Assembly: GCF_014648475.1 (NCBI RefSeq)
Contig: NZ_BMRE01000003.1
Location: 1-64,000 of the forward strand
Direction of reading: 5' to 3'
Source: Lentzea flava
Lineage (GTDB): Bacteria > Actinomycetota > Actinomycetes > Mycobacteriales > Pseudonocardiaceae
Length of the DNA stretch: 64,000 bases
Shown: positions 1 to 8,574 of the stretch, piece by piece
Layout: each line of letters begins with the position of its first letter
Position numbering within the stretch: position 1 is the first letter of the stretch
Program-made: the position numbers and the translations under genes
Notes under the pieces: generated by a model
Databases searched by the model: none
What the model saw: only the letters and a program-made list of their open reading frames with translations
Told to the model about the DNA's origin: nothing

Positions 1-4
1 CCCA

Positions 5-47
5 CGATCCCCGCAACTCCCTGAAATCCAGGGTGTTGCGGGGATCG
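5..47. terminator. Long intergenic hairpin, probable terminator of the minus-strand MFS operon
   Basis: Positions 5-17 and 35-47 are a perfect 13-bp inverted repeat. After one T/T mismatch, 19-23 and 29-33 add a 5-bp inner stem around a 5-nt loop. It lies just beyond the stop of the minus-strand MFS gene that ends at 93. There is no T-tract, which is usual for actinomycete terminators. Confidence 0.65.
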
Positions 48-92
48 CTAGAACCCGCCAGGATCGTACGAAAGGTCCCCGCGTGCCCCTGG

Positions 93-1277
93 CTAAGGCG
101 TCGAGAGAGCGAGCTCCGATTCAGTGCGGGACGCCAGCTTCTTCAGCGACCACGCGCACCCGAGCCCCACCGACGTGAGAGCGAGCCAGGGAGCCCACGG
201 CACACCCGCGCGCTCAGCGGTGTCGAACGCGATTCCGGTGAGCAGGTTGCCGAGCAGGATCCCGACGCCCACGACCGTGTTGTAGAGGCCGTAGTGCGTG
301 GCCACGAGCCGGTCGCCCGACAGTGAAACGATCTTGTCCATCTCGAACGGGAACACCACCATCGTGCCCAGCGCGAGCAGCGCCGCGCACAGGATCAACC
401 CGGCCCAGCCGCCGAAGACCGCGGGCAGGAACGCCAGGCCGAGCACCAGCATCCCGGCCGCGAGCGACCGATCAGGACCGAGCCGTGCCCGCGCCCACGC
501 CGTGACCCGCAGCTGGCCCGCGACCGCCAGCACGCCCGACACCGCGAACAGCACGGCGGTCAGCACCGCCGACCCCGAGGCCAGCGGCAACGCCAGGTAG
601 ACCTGGAACGACAGCACGTACGACCCGGTCATCGCGGCCGCGAACAGCACGAACCGGCGATTCGAGAACACCGTCCGCCAGTCCGCGAGCACCGAATCGC
701 CCGACGGTGTGCCGGCCCGCGCCGGCAACGACCGCCACTGCAACACTGTCAGCACCAGGAACACCAACGCCGCCACCAGGCACGTCAGCCGGAAGTCCAC
801 CGCGGTCAACGCCAGCCCGATCAGCGGGCCCACCAGGATTCCGGTCTGGTAGAAGACGTTGAACAACGCGAACGCCTCGACCCGCCGTTCGCGCGCGTCC
901 GCCGCCACGTACGCGCGCACGGCCGGGTTGAACAACGCCCCGGCGAACCCGGTGGCAGCCGAAGCGATCACCAGCGCGGGCAGGCCGTCGACGAGCCCGA
1001 GCAACGCGAACCCGCCGGTCCGCAGCGCGCAGCCCGCCACGATCAACGGCTTGTACCCCAGGCGGTCCGCGAGCGTGCCGCCGATCAGGAACATGCCCTG
1101 CTGCGCGAAGTTGCGCACTCCCAGCACGAGCCCGACGGCCCACCCGGCCAGCGCGAGCGTCACCGACAGGTGCGAGGCGAGGTACGGCATCAGCATGTAG
1201 AAGCCGACGTTGATGCTGAACTGGTTGAGCAGCAACAACTGCACGCTGCGGTCGAACGAGCGGAACTGGGTGATCAC
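93..1277 (-). CDS. MFS transporter (putative metabolite exporter)
   Basis: This 394-aa polytopic membrane protein shows about 12 hydrophobic segments and the MFS loop signature [11 protein letters not shown] after the second helix. I chose the GTG at 1277 because it overlaps the TGA of the upstream cysteine-synthase-like gene (GTGA, 1274-1277). An ATG at 1322 in the same frame would reach 45 nt further into that gene. Close coupling of an MFS exporter with a cysteine-synthase-like enzyme recurs in actinomycetes, from my recollection of the families. It suggests export of that enzyme's product or a related amino acid. The family is sure; the substrate is unknown. Confidence 0.85.
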   Translation of the reverse strand: MITQFRSFDRSVQLLLLNQFSINVGFYMLMPYLASHLSVTLALAGWAVGLVLGVRNFAQQGMFLIGGTLADRLGYKPLIVAGCALRTGGFALLGLVDGLPALVIASAATGFAGALFNPAVRAYVAADARERRVEAFALFNVFYQTGILVGPLIGLALTAVDFRLTCLVAALVFLVLTVLQWRSLPARAGTPSGDSVLADWRTVFSNRRFVLFAAAMTGSYVLSFQVYLALPLASGSAVLTAVLFAVSGVLAVAGQLRVTAWARARLGPDRSLAAGMLVLGLAFLPAVFGGWAGLILCAALLALGTMVVFPFEMDKIVSLSGDRLVATHYGLYNTVVGVGILLGNLLTGIAFDTAERAGVPWAPWLALTSVGLGCAWSLKKLASRTESELALSTP

Positions 1278-2341
1278 GCCGTCACCGCCAGCGGGTCCAC
1301 AACGGACCGGCACATGGTCCACGACAGCACTTCACGCTCTCCCAGCGAGGAGATCTCCTGTGGATCCGCGGCCGGAACGACGTCCAGCAGCCCGTGCGCA
1401 GCGCAGTACTCGTCGCTGAACACGGTGTCGAAGTACCGCTGCGGCCCGTCCGGGAACACGGCGGCGATCCGCGTGCCGGCGGGAGAGGTCCGCGCCAGCC
1501 AGGACGCCACGAGCGCCACGGCACCGACGCTCCAGCCACCGCTCGCGTAGTGGCGCGAGGCCAGTGTCCGGCAGGCCCACACGGCCTCGCCGGGATTCAC
1601 CCAGTGCACCTGGTCGAACGCCGGGTAGTCGACGTTGCGCGGGAAGATGCTCGACCCCAGTCCTCTCATCAACCGGGTCCGCGCGGGCTGCCCGAAGATC
1701 GTCGATCCGATCGTGTCGACGCCGACCAGCCGCAACGACGGGAAGTGCCGGCGCAGCACGGAAGCCACACCGGCGGAGTGGCCGCCGGTGCCCACGGCGC
1801 ACACCAGCACGTCGACGTGGCCGAGCTGCGCGGCCAGCTCGTGGGCGAGAGGCGCGTAGCCGGCCACGTTGTCCGGGTTGTTGTACTGGTCCGGGCAGTA
1901 GGCGCCGGGCAGGGCGGCCAGCAGCTGCGCCACCCGCTCGCGCCGTGCCTGCTGCCAGCCTCCGGTCGGATGCGGACTCTCGACGAGATCCACGGTGGCG
2001 CCGTAGGCGCGCAGCATCCGCCGGATGATCGGTTCGAGGCCGGGATCGGTCACCAGCGTCACCGGGATGCCGTGCACGACCCCGGCGAGCGCCAGGCCGA
2101 GGCCGAGCGTGCCGCTGGTCGACTCGACGATGTGACCGCCGGGGAGGAGATCACCGCGCTCGAGCGCGCGGCCGATCATGTGCAGGGCGGCGCGGTCTTT
2201 CATGCCACCTCCGGGGTTGGCGCTTTCCAGTTTCGCCCAGAAACCGGACGACGACGTGCGGGAGAGTTCGTCGATCCACAGCACGGGCGTGTTGCCGACG
2301 ATGCCCGCGGGCGTGTTGCGGTCCAGAACGGGAACAGACAC
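1274..2341 (-). CDS. PLP-dependent cysteine-synthase-family protein
   Basis: This 355-aa fold-type II PLP enzyme resembles O-acetylserine sulfhydrylase/SbnA. The PLP lysine sits in NPGGGMKDR (K48) and a phosphate-binding GTGGHS loop is present. The substrate-binding loop that is TSGNTG in true cysteine synthases reads TSGTLG (75-80), with Thr for Asn, so plain cysteine synthesis is doubtful. The start is GTG 2341, with GAGGGA 7-12 nt upstream; an in-frame start at 2422 lacks support. It overlaps the MFS gene by 4 nt. A role in making a non-standard amino acid, as SbnA does for staphyloferrin B, is possible but unproven. Confidence 0.85.
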   Translation of the reverse strand: MSVPVLDRNTPAGIVGNTPVLWIDELSRTSSSGFWAKLESANPGGGMKDRAALHMIGRALERGDLLPGGHIVESTSGTLGLGLALAGVVHGIPVTLVTDPGLEPIIRRMLRAYGATVDLVESPHPTGGWQQARRERVAQLLAALPGAYCPDQYNNPDNVAGYAPLAHELAAQLGHVDVLVCAVGTGGHSAGVASVLRRHFPSLRLVGVDTIGSTIFGQPARTRLMRGLGSSIFPRNVDYPAFDQVHWVNPGEAVWACRTLASRHYASGGWSVGAVALVASWLARTSPAGTRIAAVFPDGPQRYFDTVFSDEYCAAHGLLDVVPAADPQEISSLGEREVLSWTMCRSVVDPLAVTA

Positions 2342-2444
2342 GGGGATTCCCTCGGAAAAAGATGGGGACAGGCCGGTTCGAGAGCGCGCGGCAGCGCGGC
2401 GGGACCGCGAGAGTCCTGCCACAGCACGCGAAAGGGCTGTCGGC

Positions 2445-2795
2445 CTAGGTTCGGGAGATGCCGAGGTCGTGCAGCAAGGTGCGCCCCGAGCGGGTGTGCT
2501 CGGCGCGCCACGGACACAGCTGGACTGTGGTGGCGGGACGCGGGAGGGCTGCGACGTCCGCGTCCGGCGCGGTGAGGGAGGCGGTGGTGTTCGCCTGGAC
2601 GGCGGCCTGCGTGGGCACGGCGGCCGACAGGTGATGGGTGTCGCCGTGGTGGCAGAACTCCCCGGAGATGCCGGGCGTGAACGCGCCGTGGTGGGCGGAT
2701 TCGGGCGGACAGGCCGGGTGGAACGCGAAAACGGCGAACAACGCGAGCGCGATGGCGACGGCAGTACGACGCACCGTCGTCAGTTCGTTCCGCAC
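2445..2795 (-). CDS. Small His-rich membrane-anchored or secreted protein
   Basis: This 116-aa protein has an N-terminal hydrophobic segment (residues about 8-25) followed by an AHHG...CHHGDTHH stretch that could bind a metal ion. I recognise no named family. I favour GTG 2795 because a TAGGTT -10 box ends 7 nt before it, the classic leaderless spacing, with TTTACA 16 bp further up. GTG 2801 and TTG 2804 are alternatives. The gene is first on the minus strand before the cysteine-synthase-like gene (103-nt gap) and is divergent from the iron-box lipoprotein. A metal-homeostasis role is inference. Confidence 0.6.
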   Translation of the reverse strand: MRNELTTVRRTAVAIALALFAVFAFHPACPPESAHHGAFTPGISGEFCHHGDTHHLSAAVPTQAAVQANTTASLTAPDADVAALPRPATTVQLCPWRAEHTRSGRTLLHDLGISRT

Positions 2796-2802
2796 GGTCA
2801 CC

Positions 2803-2830
2803 AACCTACCGGTGTGGCGGATCTTGTAAA
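2803..2830 (-). promoter_or_regulatory. Promoter of the small His-rich gene (leaderless type)
   Basis: Read on the minus strand, TTTACA (2830-2825), a 16-bp spacer and TAGGTT (2808-2803) precede GTG 2795 by 7 nt. The iron box at 2839-2857 lies just upstream of this -35. Confidence 0.5.
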
Positions 2831-2838
2831 GCCTCCTG

Positions 2839-2857
2839 TTAGGTTAGGTAAGGCTAA
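2839..2857. promoter_or_regulatory. Iron box (IdeR/DmdR-type operator)
   Basis: The 19 bases TTAGGTTAGGTAAGGCTAA match the actinobacterial IdeR/DmdR consensus TTAGGTTAGGCTAACCTAA at 15 positions. It overlaps a possible plus-strand -10 (TAATCT, 2855-2860) and lies 17 nt before the GTG of the siderophore-binding lipoprotein. Iron-dependent repression of that gene is expected. Confidence 0.8.
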
Positions 2858-2874
2858 TCTCAGGAGGTGGACAG

Positions 2875-3867
2875 GTGCGCAGGACAGTCGCCGCGGTTCT
2901 GCTGCTCGGCCTAGTTGCCGGGTGCGGTGGGAACGCTCCAACAGAGCAGGCAGGTGGCCAGTGGTCGTTCAAGGACGACCGCGGCAAGGAGGTCACCGCG
3001 CCGAAGCGGCCGGAACGCGTTGTCGCGCAGGTGTCCGCGGCCGGTGCGCTGAAGGACTACGGGATCAACGTCGTCGGCACGTTCGGACCGCTCAAGCGGC
3101 CGGACGGCAGCACCGACCCGGAGGCGGGCAGCATCGACCCGAGCCAGGTCACCGACATCACCGGTCCCGGCTACGGCGAGATCGACTTCGAGAAGTTCGC
3201 GGCGCTGAACGCCGACCTGGTCGTCGCGGGTTACTACCCGGAGGTCACCGGGCTCTGGCATCTCACGGCCGAGTTCGAGGAGAAGGTGCTCAAGGTCGCC
3301 CCGACCGTCGGCATCGGCCAGTCGAAGATCCAGCTGCCGGACGGCATCAAGCGCTTCCGCGAGCTCGCGAAGGCGCTCGGCGCCGACACCGAGTCGGCCA
3401 AGGTGAAGGCGGACGAGGAGGCGTTCACCAAGGCCGCGGAACGGCTCAAGGCCGTCGGCGCGAAGATGACGGCCGCGAACCAGAAGATCCAGGTCGTCGG
3501 CGCGGACCCGAAGCTCTTCTACGTCGCGGTGCCCGCCCGCAACCCCGATCTCGACTGGTACGCCAAGGAACTGGGCCTTCCGCTGCTCACGCCGGACAAG
3601 CCCGACACCGAGGGCGGCGGCTACTTCCAGTCGCTGTCGTGGGAGAACTCCGGCACGTACAAAGAGCACGTGATCATGTGGGACACGCGCCAGCACGTGC
3701 TCAACCCCGAGCAGATGAAGGAGGGCCACCCGGTCTTCCAGGCGCTGCCCGCCGTGCAGGCAGGCCGGTTCGTGGAGTGGAACGCGGTGGCGCCGCTGAG
3801 CTTCGCCTCCTACGCCAAGATCATGAATAAATTGGCTGACCAGCTCGAACAGGTGTTGGCACGATGA
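2875..3867 (+). CDS. Iron-siderophore ABC transporter substrate-binding lipoprotein
   Basis: This 330-aa FepB/FhuD-type periplasmic-binding protein (class III fold) has a lipoprotein signal peptide with lipobox LVAGC, so it should be anchored outside the membrane. The GTG 2875 start follows an AGGAGGT-like site (2862-2868). An iron box lies directly upstream, which supports ferric-siderophore uptake. No permease or ATPase gene follows; an MFS exporter follows 4 nt later. It must therefore pair with a permease encoded elsewhere or with one of the transporters of the 20.5-49 kb cluster. The ligand is unknown. Confidence 0.88.
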   Translation: MRRTVAAVLLLGLVAGCGGNAPTEQAGGQWSFKDDRGKEVTAPKRPERVVAQVSAAGALKDYGINVVGTFGPLKRPDGSTDPEAGSIDPSQVTDITGPGYGEIDFEKFAALNADLVVAGYYPEVTGLWHLTAEFEEKVLKVAPTVGIGQSKIQLPDGIKRFRELAKALGADTESAKVKADEEAFTKAAERLKAVGAKMTAANQKIQVVGADPKLFYVAVPARNPDLDWYAKELGLPLLTPDKPDTEGGGYFQSLSWENSGTYKEHVIMWDTRQHVLNPEQMKEGHPVFQALPAVQAGRFVEWNAVAPLSFASYAKIMNKLADQLEQVLAR

Positions 3868-3871
3868 CCGG

Positions 3872-5071
3872 GTGCTGACGCTGCTGAAGGACAACGGCCC
3901 GTTGCGCGTGCTCAGCACCGCACGGGTCGTTTCCGTTGTGGGGGACGCGCTCAGCCTGGTCACGCTGATGCTGCACGTGCAGTCCGTGCTCGGGAAGGCC
4001 ATCGCGGTGGCCGCGCTGCTGCTCGTGGGCGACTTCGCGCCGTCGTTGCTCAGCCCGCTGACCGGTGTCATCAGCGACAGGTTCGACCGCCGCACCGTCA
4101 TGATCGCCTGCGAGGTCGCGCAGGGCGTGCTGCTCGCGATCATCGCGTTCACCCTGCCGCCGCTGCCGATCCTGCTCGCGCTGGTGGGCCTCCGCGCCGT
4201 GCTGGGGCAGATCTTCATCCCCGCCTCGCGGGCCGCCGTGCCGAGCCTGGTGGCCGAGAAGGACCTCGGGCAGGCGAACACGGTGCTGGGCCTCGGCACC
4301 AACAGCGCCGACGTGATCGGGCCGTTCCTCGCCGCCGCTCTGCTGACCTTCATGGACACCAGGGGTGTGCTGCTCGTCGACGCGGTGAGCTTCGGTCTGT
4401 CCGCGTTGTTGTTGCTGCGGCTGCCGAGGCTCGTGGTGCCGGCGGAGCCGGGGGAGTCCGTGTTCGCCGACGCCAGGGAAGGCCTGGGGGAGATCTGGCG
4501 CAACCGGGCGCTGCGGATCATCTTCGTGGGCTTCTGCGGTGTCGTGGCGTGCACGGCGATCGACGACGTCGCGGTGCTGCAGCTGACCGTGGTGGTGTTC
4601 GGCGCGGCCGAGAGCGTGGCGGGCGTCATCCTCGGCGCGGTGGGCATTGGTCTGCTGACCGGATACGCGTTGCTGGCCAGGGGATCGACCCGGTTCGGCA
4701 TGGTCGCGTTGCTCGTCGCCGGGTTCGCGATCAGCAGCGCCGGCAACCTGTTCACCGGTCTGGCGTGGGGAGTGGCGTCGGCGTTCGCGCTGCAGGCGGT
4801 GCGCGGGCTGGGAATCGCGGCGATGGACGTCGCGCACAGCACGTTGATCCAGCGCCTCACCCCCGGTGATCGGACGGGCAGGGTGTTCGGCAACTTCTAC
4901 GGCGGAATCGGTGTGGCGGCGGCGGTGTCGTACATCGGCGGTGGTCTGCTGCTGGACGCGGTGGGGCCCGAGCTGACGTTCATCCTCAGCGGCGGCGCGG
5001 GTGTGCTGGTGGCGGGATGGGTGGTTGCCGCTTCACGCGCAAGAGGTGTTGAGTGGAAATCAGCCTCTTGA
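3872..5071 (+). CDS. MFS transporter, EntS-like siderophore exporter
   Basis: This 399-aa, about 12-TM protein carries the loop motif GVISDRFDRRTVM, typical of the EntS/enterobactin-exporter branch of the MFS. GTG 3872 begins 4 nt after the stop of the siderophore-binding lipoprotein, so both are probably translated from one iron-box transcript. Export of a siderophore is the natural reading from this context, but the sequence alone cannot name the substrate. Confidence 0.82.
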   Translation: MLTLLKDNGPLRVLSTARVVSVVGDALSLVTLMLHVQSVLGKAIAVAALLLVGDFAPSLLSPLTGVISDRFDRRTVMIACEVAQGVLLAIIAFTLPPLPILLALVGLRAVLGQIFIPASRAAVPSLVAEKDLGQANTVLGLGTNSADVIGPFLAAALLTFMDTRGVLLVDAVSFGLSALLLLRLPRLVVPAEPGESVFADAREGLGEIWRNRALRIIFVGFCGVVACTAIDDVAVLQLTVVVFGAAESVAGVILGAVGIGLLTGYALLARGSTRFGMVALLVAGFAISSAGNLFTGLAWGVASAFALQAVRGLGIAAMDVAHSTLIQRLTPGDRTGRVFGNFYGGIGVAAAVSYIGGGLLLDAVGPELTFILSGGAGVLVAGWVVAASRARGVEWKSAS

Positions 5072-5083
5072 GGGGAGAAGGCG

Positions 5084-6088
5084 ATGTGGGGGAAACGCAT
5101 TGCTGTCATTGCCATTTCATTGTTGTTAGCCGGTACGACGGCGTCGGTCGCGCACGCGGGTACCGGGGTCGTGCCCGCGTCGACGTCGTGGGTGTCGGCT
5201 GATCGCGGCTGGGTCCTGGGGCTCGACACGCTCTGTCCGGCAGCGAAGTGCCCGCAGCTCGTCCGCACGCTCGACGGCGGCAGGTCGTGGACCCGCGTGA
5301 AGACTCCGGCGCTGTCGATCCCGGAGACCGACCGCCTGCGGGTGCTCTTCGCGAACGACGCCGCGGGCATGGTGACCGACGGCGAGCAGCTGTTCGTCAC
5401 CAGCAACGGCGGCACCCGCTGGGAACCGTCCGGCATCAAGGGAACCGTTGGGGCACTGGGGTTCGACAACTCCGGGTTCCTCGCGGTGATCTACGACGGC
5501 ACGTCGAGCAGGCTGCTGCACCGCGAGCTGTGGTTCGGTTCGTGGCAGCCGGTGCCGGGCGTCGAAATCAAGGGCCAGACGTACGGGGAGATCGCGGACG
5601 GCCAGGTCTCGCTGTCGCGGTTCGGCGAGGAGAACCGGTACTGGACGCGGTCGCCGGCGGGCTGGACGGAGGAGCCCGCGCCGTGCGACATCTTCTCGGC
5701 CACCCGGCTCGGCACCGTCGGCACCGACCACTATGCGTTGTGCAGCTTCGATCCCGGCTTCGGGGACATGACGAAGGAGCTGCGCAAGGCGGAGGGCGGG
5801 CAGTTCAAGACGATCAGCGTGCCGCCGCGCGAGGGCATCACGACGGGCTTCGCGATCTCACCGGAGGCGGCACTGGTCGCCGCGACCGGGCGCGACTGGT
5901 CGTTCGTCCACCGCGGCCCCGGCGAGAAGTGGGACACGCTGCTCACGCTCGGCGGACCGCCGTTCGAGGACCTGGCGTTCTCCGACGCCCGGCACGCCAC
6001 GCTGGTGCGCGGCGGGCCCGGTCAGGAATTCGCCGAGGTGTATCGGACCGATGACGCCGGATTGAACTGGAAGCTCGTCCAGGTGTAG
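5084..6088 (+). CDS. Secreted beta-propeller protein with Asp-box (BNR/sortilin-like) repeats
   Basis: This 334-aa protein has a clear Sec signal peptide ending near AHA (about residues 1-25). Asp-box-like motifs such as LDGGRSW, SNGGTRW and DDAGLNW recur, the signature of beta-propeller folds in sialidase- or photosystem-assembly-like proteins. No sialidase catalytic residues are obvious. GAGGGGAGAAG precedes the ATG. It begins 12 nt after the MFS gene and may be read from the same transcript. Function unknown. Confidence 0.75.
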   Translation: MWGKRIAVIAISLLLAGTTASVAHAGTGVVPASTSWVSADRGWVLGLDTLCPAAKCPQLVRTLDGGRSWTRVKTPALSIPETDRLRVLFANDAAGMVTDGEQLFVTSNGGTRWEPSGIKGTVGALGFDNSGFLAVIYDGTSSRLLHRELWFGSWQPVPGVEIKGQTYGEIADGQVSLSRFGEENRYWTRSPAGWTEEPAPCDIFSATRLGTVGTDHYALCSFDPGFGDMTKELRKAEGGQFKTISVPPREGITTGFAISPEAALVAATGRDWSFVHRGPGEKWDTLLTLGGPPFEDLAFSDARHATLVRGGPGQEFAEVYRTDDAGLNWKLVQV

Positions 6089-6089
6089 C

Positions 6090-6095
6090 TACCCT
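6090..6095 (+). promoter_or_regulatory. -10 element of a leaderless promoter for the iminopeptidase gene
   Basis: TACCCT ends 7 nt before ATG 6103, the spacing typical of actinobacterial leaderless mRNAs. No good Shine-Dalgarno sequence precedes that ATG. Confidence 0.5.
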
Positions 6096-6102
6096 GAAGA
6101 TC

Positions 6103-7026
6103 ATGGAGCCCCTGGAACACGGCATGCTCGACGTCGGCGACGGCAACCAGGTCTACTGGGAGGTCGTCGGCAACCCGGACGGCAAGCCTGCCGTGTTCCT
6201 CCACGGCGGCCCCGGTGCCCCGGCGAACGGCGCGCGCAGGGCGCTCGACACCGAGAAGTTCCGGCTGGTGATCTTCCACCAGCGCGGCTGCGGCAAGAGC
6301 ACTCCGCACGCCAGCGATCCGGCCGCGGACATGAGCGTGAACACGACCGACCACCTCATCGCCGACATGGAGAAGCTCCGCGAGCACCTCGGCATCGAGA
6401 AGTGGCTGGTGTTCGGCGGTTCCTGGGGCACGACGCTCGGCGTCGCCTACGCGCAGCGCCACCCGCAGCGCGTCTCCGAGATGGTCCTCGTCGCGGTCAC
6501 CCTCGCGTCGGCCCGTGAGCTCGATTGGCTCTACCAGGGCGTTTCGCGGTTCTTCCCGGAGGCGTGGGAGAGGTTCAGCGCGCACGTCGGCCACGCGCCG
6601 GACGTGGTGCGCGCGTACGCAGACCTGATGGAGAACCCGGACCGCGCGGTCCGCGAGCGGGCCGCCGCCGAGTGGTGCCGGTGGGAGGACACCGTGCTGT
6701 CGCTGGAGGACTTCGGAAGGCCGAACCTGTTCAGCGACCGGGCGGACGACGACGCGATCGCCATGGTGCGGATCATCGCGCACTACTACGCGAACCTGGG
6801 TTTCCACGAAGACGGCCAGCTGCTGCGCGACGCGGGCAAGCTCGCGGGCATCCCGGCCGCGTTGATCCACGGCAGGCGCGACCTGAGCTGTCCTGCCGAC
6901 ACGGCCTACGCGCTGGCGCAGGCGTGGCCGGACGCCGAACTGACCCTTGTGGACGACAGCGGCCACAAGGGCAGCCCCGCGCTCACCGAGGCGGTGCAGG
7001 CCGCAGTCAGGAGGTTTTCCCCGTGA
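6103..7026 (+). CDS. pip: Proline iminopeptidase (peptidase family S33)
   Basis: This 307-aa alpha/beta hydrolase removes N-terminal proline from peptides in the cytosol. The oxyanion motif HGGPG lies near residues 35-39, the nucleophile elbow GGSWG contains S107, and the other triad members are the Asp in GRRDLSCP (about 260) and H288 in SGHKG. These are diagnostic of the Pip family. There is no signal peptide. Translation probably begins on a leaderless mRNA. Its stop overlaps the next gene by 4 nt. Confidence 0.93.
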   Translation: MEPLEHGMLDVGDGNQVYWEVVGNPDGKPAVFLHGGPGAPANGARRALDTEKFRLVIFHQRGCGKSTPHASDPAADMSVNTTDHLIADMEKLREHLGIEKWLVFGGSWGTTLGVAYAQRHPQRVSEMVLVAVTLASARELDWLYQGVSRFFPEAWERFSAHVGHAPDVVRAYADLMENPDRAVRERAAAEWCRWEDTVLSLEDFGRPNLFSDRADDDAIAMVRIIAHYYANLGFHEDGQLLRDAGKLAGIPAALIHGRRDLSCPADTAYALAQAWPDAELTLVDDSGHKGSPALTEAVQAAVRRFSP

Positions 7027-7433
7027 CGCAACGGAAACCGCCCGGGATGGGCTTCGAGTCGTGGATCGACAGGCAGATCCGCGAAGCCGAGGAACGCGGT
7101 GAGTTCGACGACCTGCCGAGCGCGGGCAAACCGCTGCCCGGCGCGGGCGAGCCGCTCGAAGAGGACTGGTGGCTCAAGAAGAAGGTCCGGGAGGAAGAGG
7201 GCACGGCAGGGTTGCCCCCTTCCCTGGTGTTGCGCAAGGAGGCCGAGACCGCCAAGGCCCGTGCCCTGGCGGCCGAGACCGACGACGAGGCCCGCGCGAT
7301 CATCGAGGCGATGAACGCGAAGATCCTCGACGCGTTGCGCAAACCGTTGTCCGGTCCGCCTTTGAACCTCATGCCGTTCGACGTCGAGAAGCTGGTGCGT
7401 GAGCGGAAGGGGACCTCGCGCACCGAGCGTTGA
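7023..7433 (+). CDS. DUF1992 (DnaJ subfamily C member 28 homologue) protein
   Basis: This 136-aa protein has the typical start of the family (FESWIDRQIREAEERGEFDDLP.GKPL) and the continuation EDWWLKKK. The family is conserved but has no settled biochemical role. GTG 7023 overlaps the iminopeptidase stop (GTGA), so the two are translationally coupled. The stop abuts the stop of the convergent LPMO gene with no gap. Confidence 0.9.
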   Translation: MTQRKPPGMGFESWIDRQIREAEERGEFDDLPSAGKPLPGAGEPLEEDWWLKKKVREEEGTAGLPPSLVLRKEAETAKARALAAETDDEARAIIEAMNAKILDALRKPLSGPPLNLMPFDVEKLVRERKGTSRTER

Positions 7434-7946
7434 TCAGCTCGCGTTGACGTCGACGCAGGAGTAGAAGGCGTTCGACGTGTCGCCGATGTTCCACACGGCC
7501 AGCACCTTGTGCTTGCCCTTCGGGACCTTGACGGTGTGCGACACCGTCGCGGGCGGCTGCTGGTTGTTGCCGCTGAAGTTCGCGACCTTCCTGCCGTCGA
7601 CGAAGTAGTCGTAGTCGCGGGTGCGGTGCCGTGCGGTGAACGTCCACCTGAACGTCACCGAGGTGCCGACGTTGTGCACCTTCCAGCCCTTGTTGTCGTT
7701 GCTGAGCTCGGCGAACTGCTGCAGGTTGGCGTGGCAGCTCTGCAGGCCCTTCGGCCCCTCGACCGACTGGGGTTCGTACTGGATGGCGCCGCAGGAGATG
7801 GTGCGAGCCGCGCACTGGGCCTGACGGCTGGCGGGCGACGAGACGTAACCGTGCGCGAACGCCGTGCCGGTGGGGAGAGCCACGAGGACCAACGGTGCAG
7901 CCAGAACACCTGCCAGAGCGGCAGCCAGCCTGGGTCGATGCTTCAT
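7434..7946 (-). CDS. Secreted AA10 lytic polysaccharide monooxygenase (chitin-type)
   Basis: This 170-aa copper monooxygenase begins with a signal peptide cleaved after AFA, giving mature His32 (HGYVSSP), the N-terminal half of the copper histidine brace. The second brace His is in SCHANLQQF. AA10 enzymes cleave crystalline chitin or cellulose oxidatively outside the cell. At about 139 mature residues it is a compact, single-domain member without a separate binding module. ATG 7946 has AAAGGAAG upstream. A DasR-like operator lies about 55 nt upstream, supporting a chitin role. Confidence 0.92.
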   Translation of the reverse strand: MKHRPRLAAALAGVLAAPLVLVALPTGTAFAHGYVSSPASRQAQCAARTISCGAIQYEPQSVEGPKGLQSCHANLQQFAELSNDNKGWKVHNVGTSVTFRWTFTARHRTRDYDYFVDGRKVANFSGNNQQPPATVSHTVKVPKGKHKVLAVWNIGDTSNAFYSCVDVNAS

Positions 7947-7999
7947 GTGACTTCCTTTGCCTTGATGTTGCTCATGTGCATGACATCGCGGCGGCGGTT

Positions 8000-8015
8000 T
8001 AAGGTCTAGACCATA
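8000..8015. promoter_or_regulatory. DasR-responsive element (dre)-like operator upstream of the LPMO gene
   Basis: The perfect 10-bp palindrome GGTCTAGACC (8003-8012), followed by A, matches the core of the Streptomyces DasR site ACTGGTCTAGACCACT. It lies about 55 nt before the LPMO start. DasR is the GntR-family repressor of chitin/N-acetylglucosamine genes. Confidence 0.7.
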
Positions 8016-8098
8016 CCGCGCGTAATCGGGGAGCCACAAGGTGTGTCTGACAGATCGCTGGAAGGTGACGGCTGGCGCGTGCTCCGCGCTGCCGACGA

Positions 8099-8374
8099 TC
8101 AGTCGCTGGACGCGTCGGACCTGCGCATGCTCGCGGGCAACCGGGGAAACGGTCCGCGCCGGATGTAGCGCCAGTGCGAGACGAACACGACGATGGTCAT
8201 CACCAGGCCCGCCGACCCGAAGAACAGGTACGCCGTCCAGTCGTCGCGCAGGACCACCCCGGTGACGATCGCGAGGGCCAGCGTCACGACACCGGTCGCC
8301 ACTCCGCGCCACGTCGTCCGCTTGAGATCGCGCATCCGCGCGCGCTGCTCGTCGTCCATCTCGCGTTCCCCCAC
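8099..8374 (-). CDS. Small two-TM membrane protein
   Basis: This 91-aa protein has a charged N-terminus (ERARMRDLKR-like) and two hydrophobic helices (about 27-43 and 50-67), ending in a Ser/Arg-rich tail. No named family is recognised. GTG 8374 is used here; ATG 8359, preceded by GGGGGAA, is an equally good start. It is a single gene between the LPMO promoter and the next plus-strand unit. Confidence 0.6.
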   Translation of the reverse strand: MGEREMDDEQRARMRDLKRTTWRGVATGVVTLALAIVTGVVLRDDWTAYLFFGSAGLVMTIVVFVSHWRYIRRGPFPRLPASMRRSDASSD

Positions 8375-8478
8375 GCACCAACTTTCTCACAGCAGCTGTC
8401 CGAAAAAGGCGTTGGCGGCTTGCGAAGATCGCTGCTAGGTTTCCGGCTGCCGTGCGAGAGACCGAGGAGGTGGTACCC

Positions 8479-8529
8479 GTGAACATGTCGACGTGGGTGC
8501 TCCCCTCAGGGGTCACGGTCGGGCGATAG
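8479..8529 (+). CDS. Possible leader peptide (16 aa)
   Basis: A 16-codon frame (VNMSTWVLPSGVTVGR, stop TAG 8527-8529) sits behind a strong GAGGAGGT site at 8464-8471. The frame is open back to a GTG at 8452. It ends 45 nt before the hydrolase-like gene. It is too short to prove by coding statistics; the good ribosome site is the only support. Confidence 0.3.
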   Translation: MNMSTWVLPSGVTVGR

Positions 8530-8574
8530 GTCGTCCGGGAGCGCCGTTGCAGAGCACTCCCGAAAGGCACGACC

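Noticed and set aside
2178..3830. Long plus-strand frame across the iron-box region
   Set aside because: It runs antisense to the cysteine-synthase-like gene and out of frame through the siderophore-binding gene; the product is Arg/Gly-rich with no domain.
8041..8265. Short plus-strand frame between the LPMO promoter and the small membrane protein
   Set aside because: It has no ribosome site, turns into Arg/Thr/Ser-rich sequence and lies antisense to a better-supported gene.
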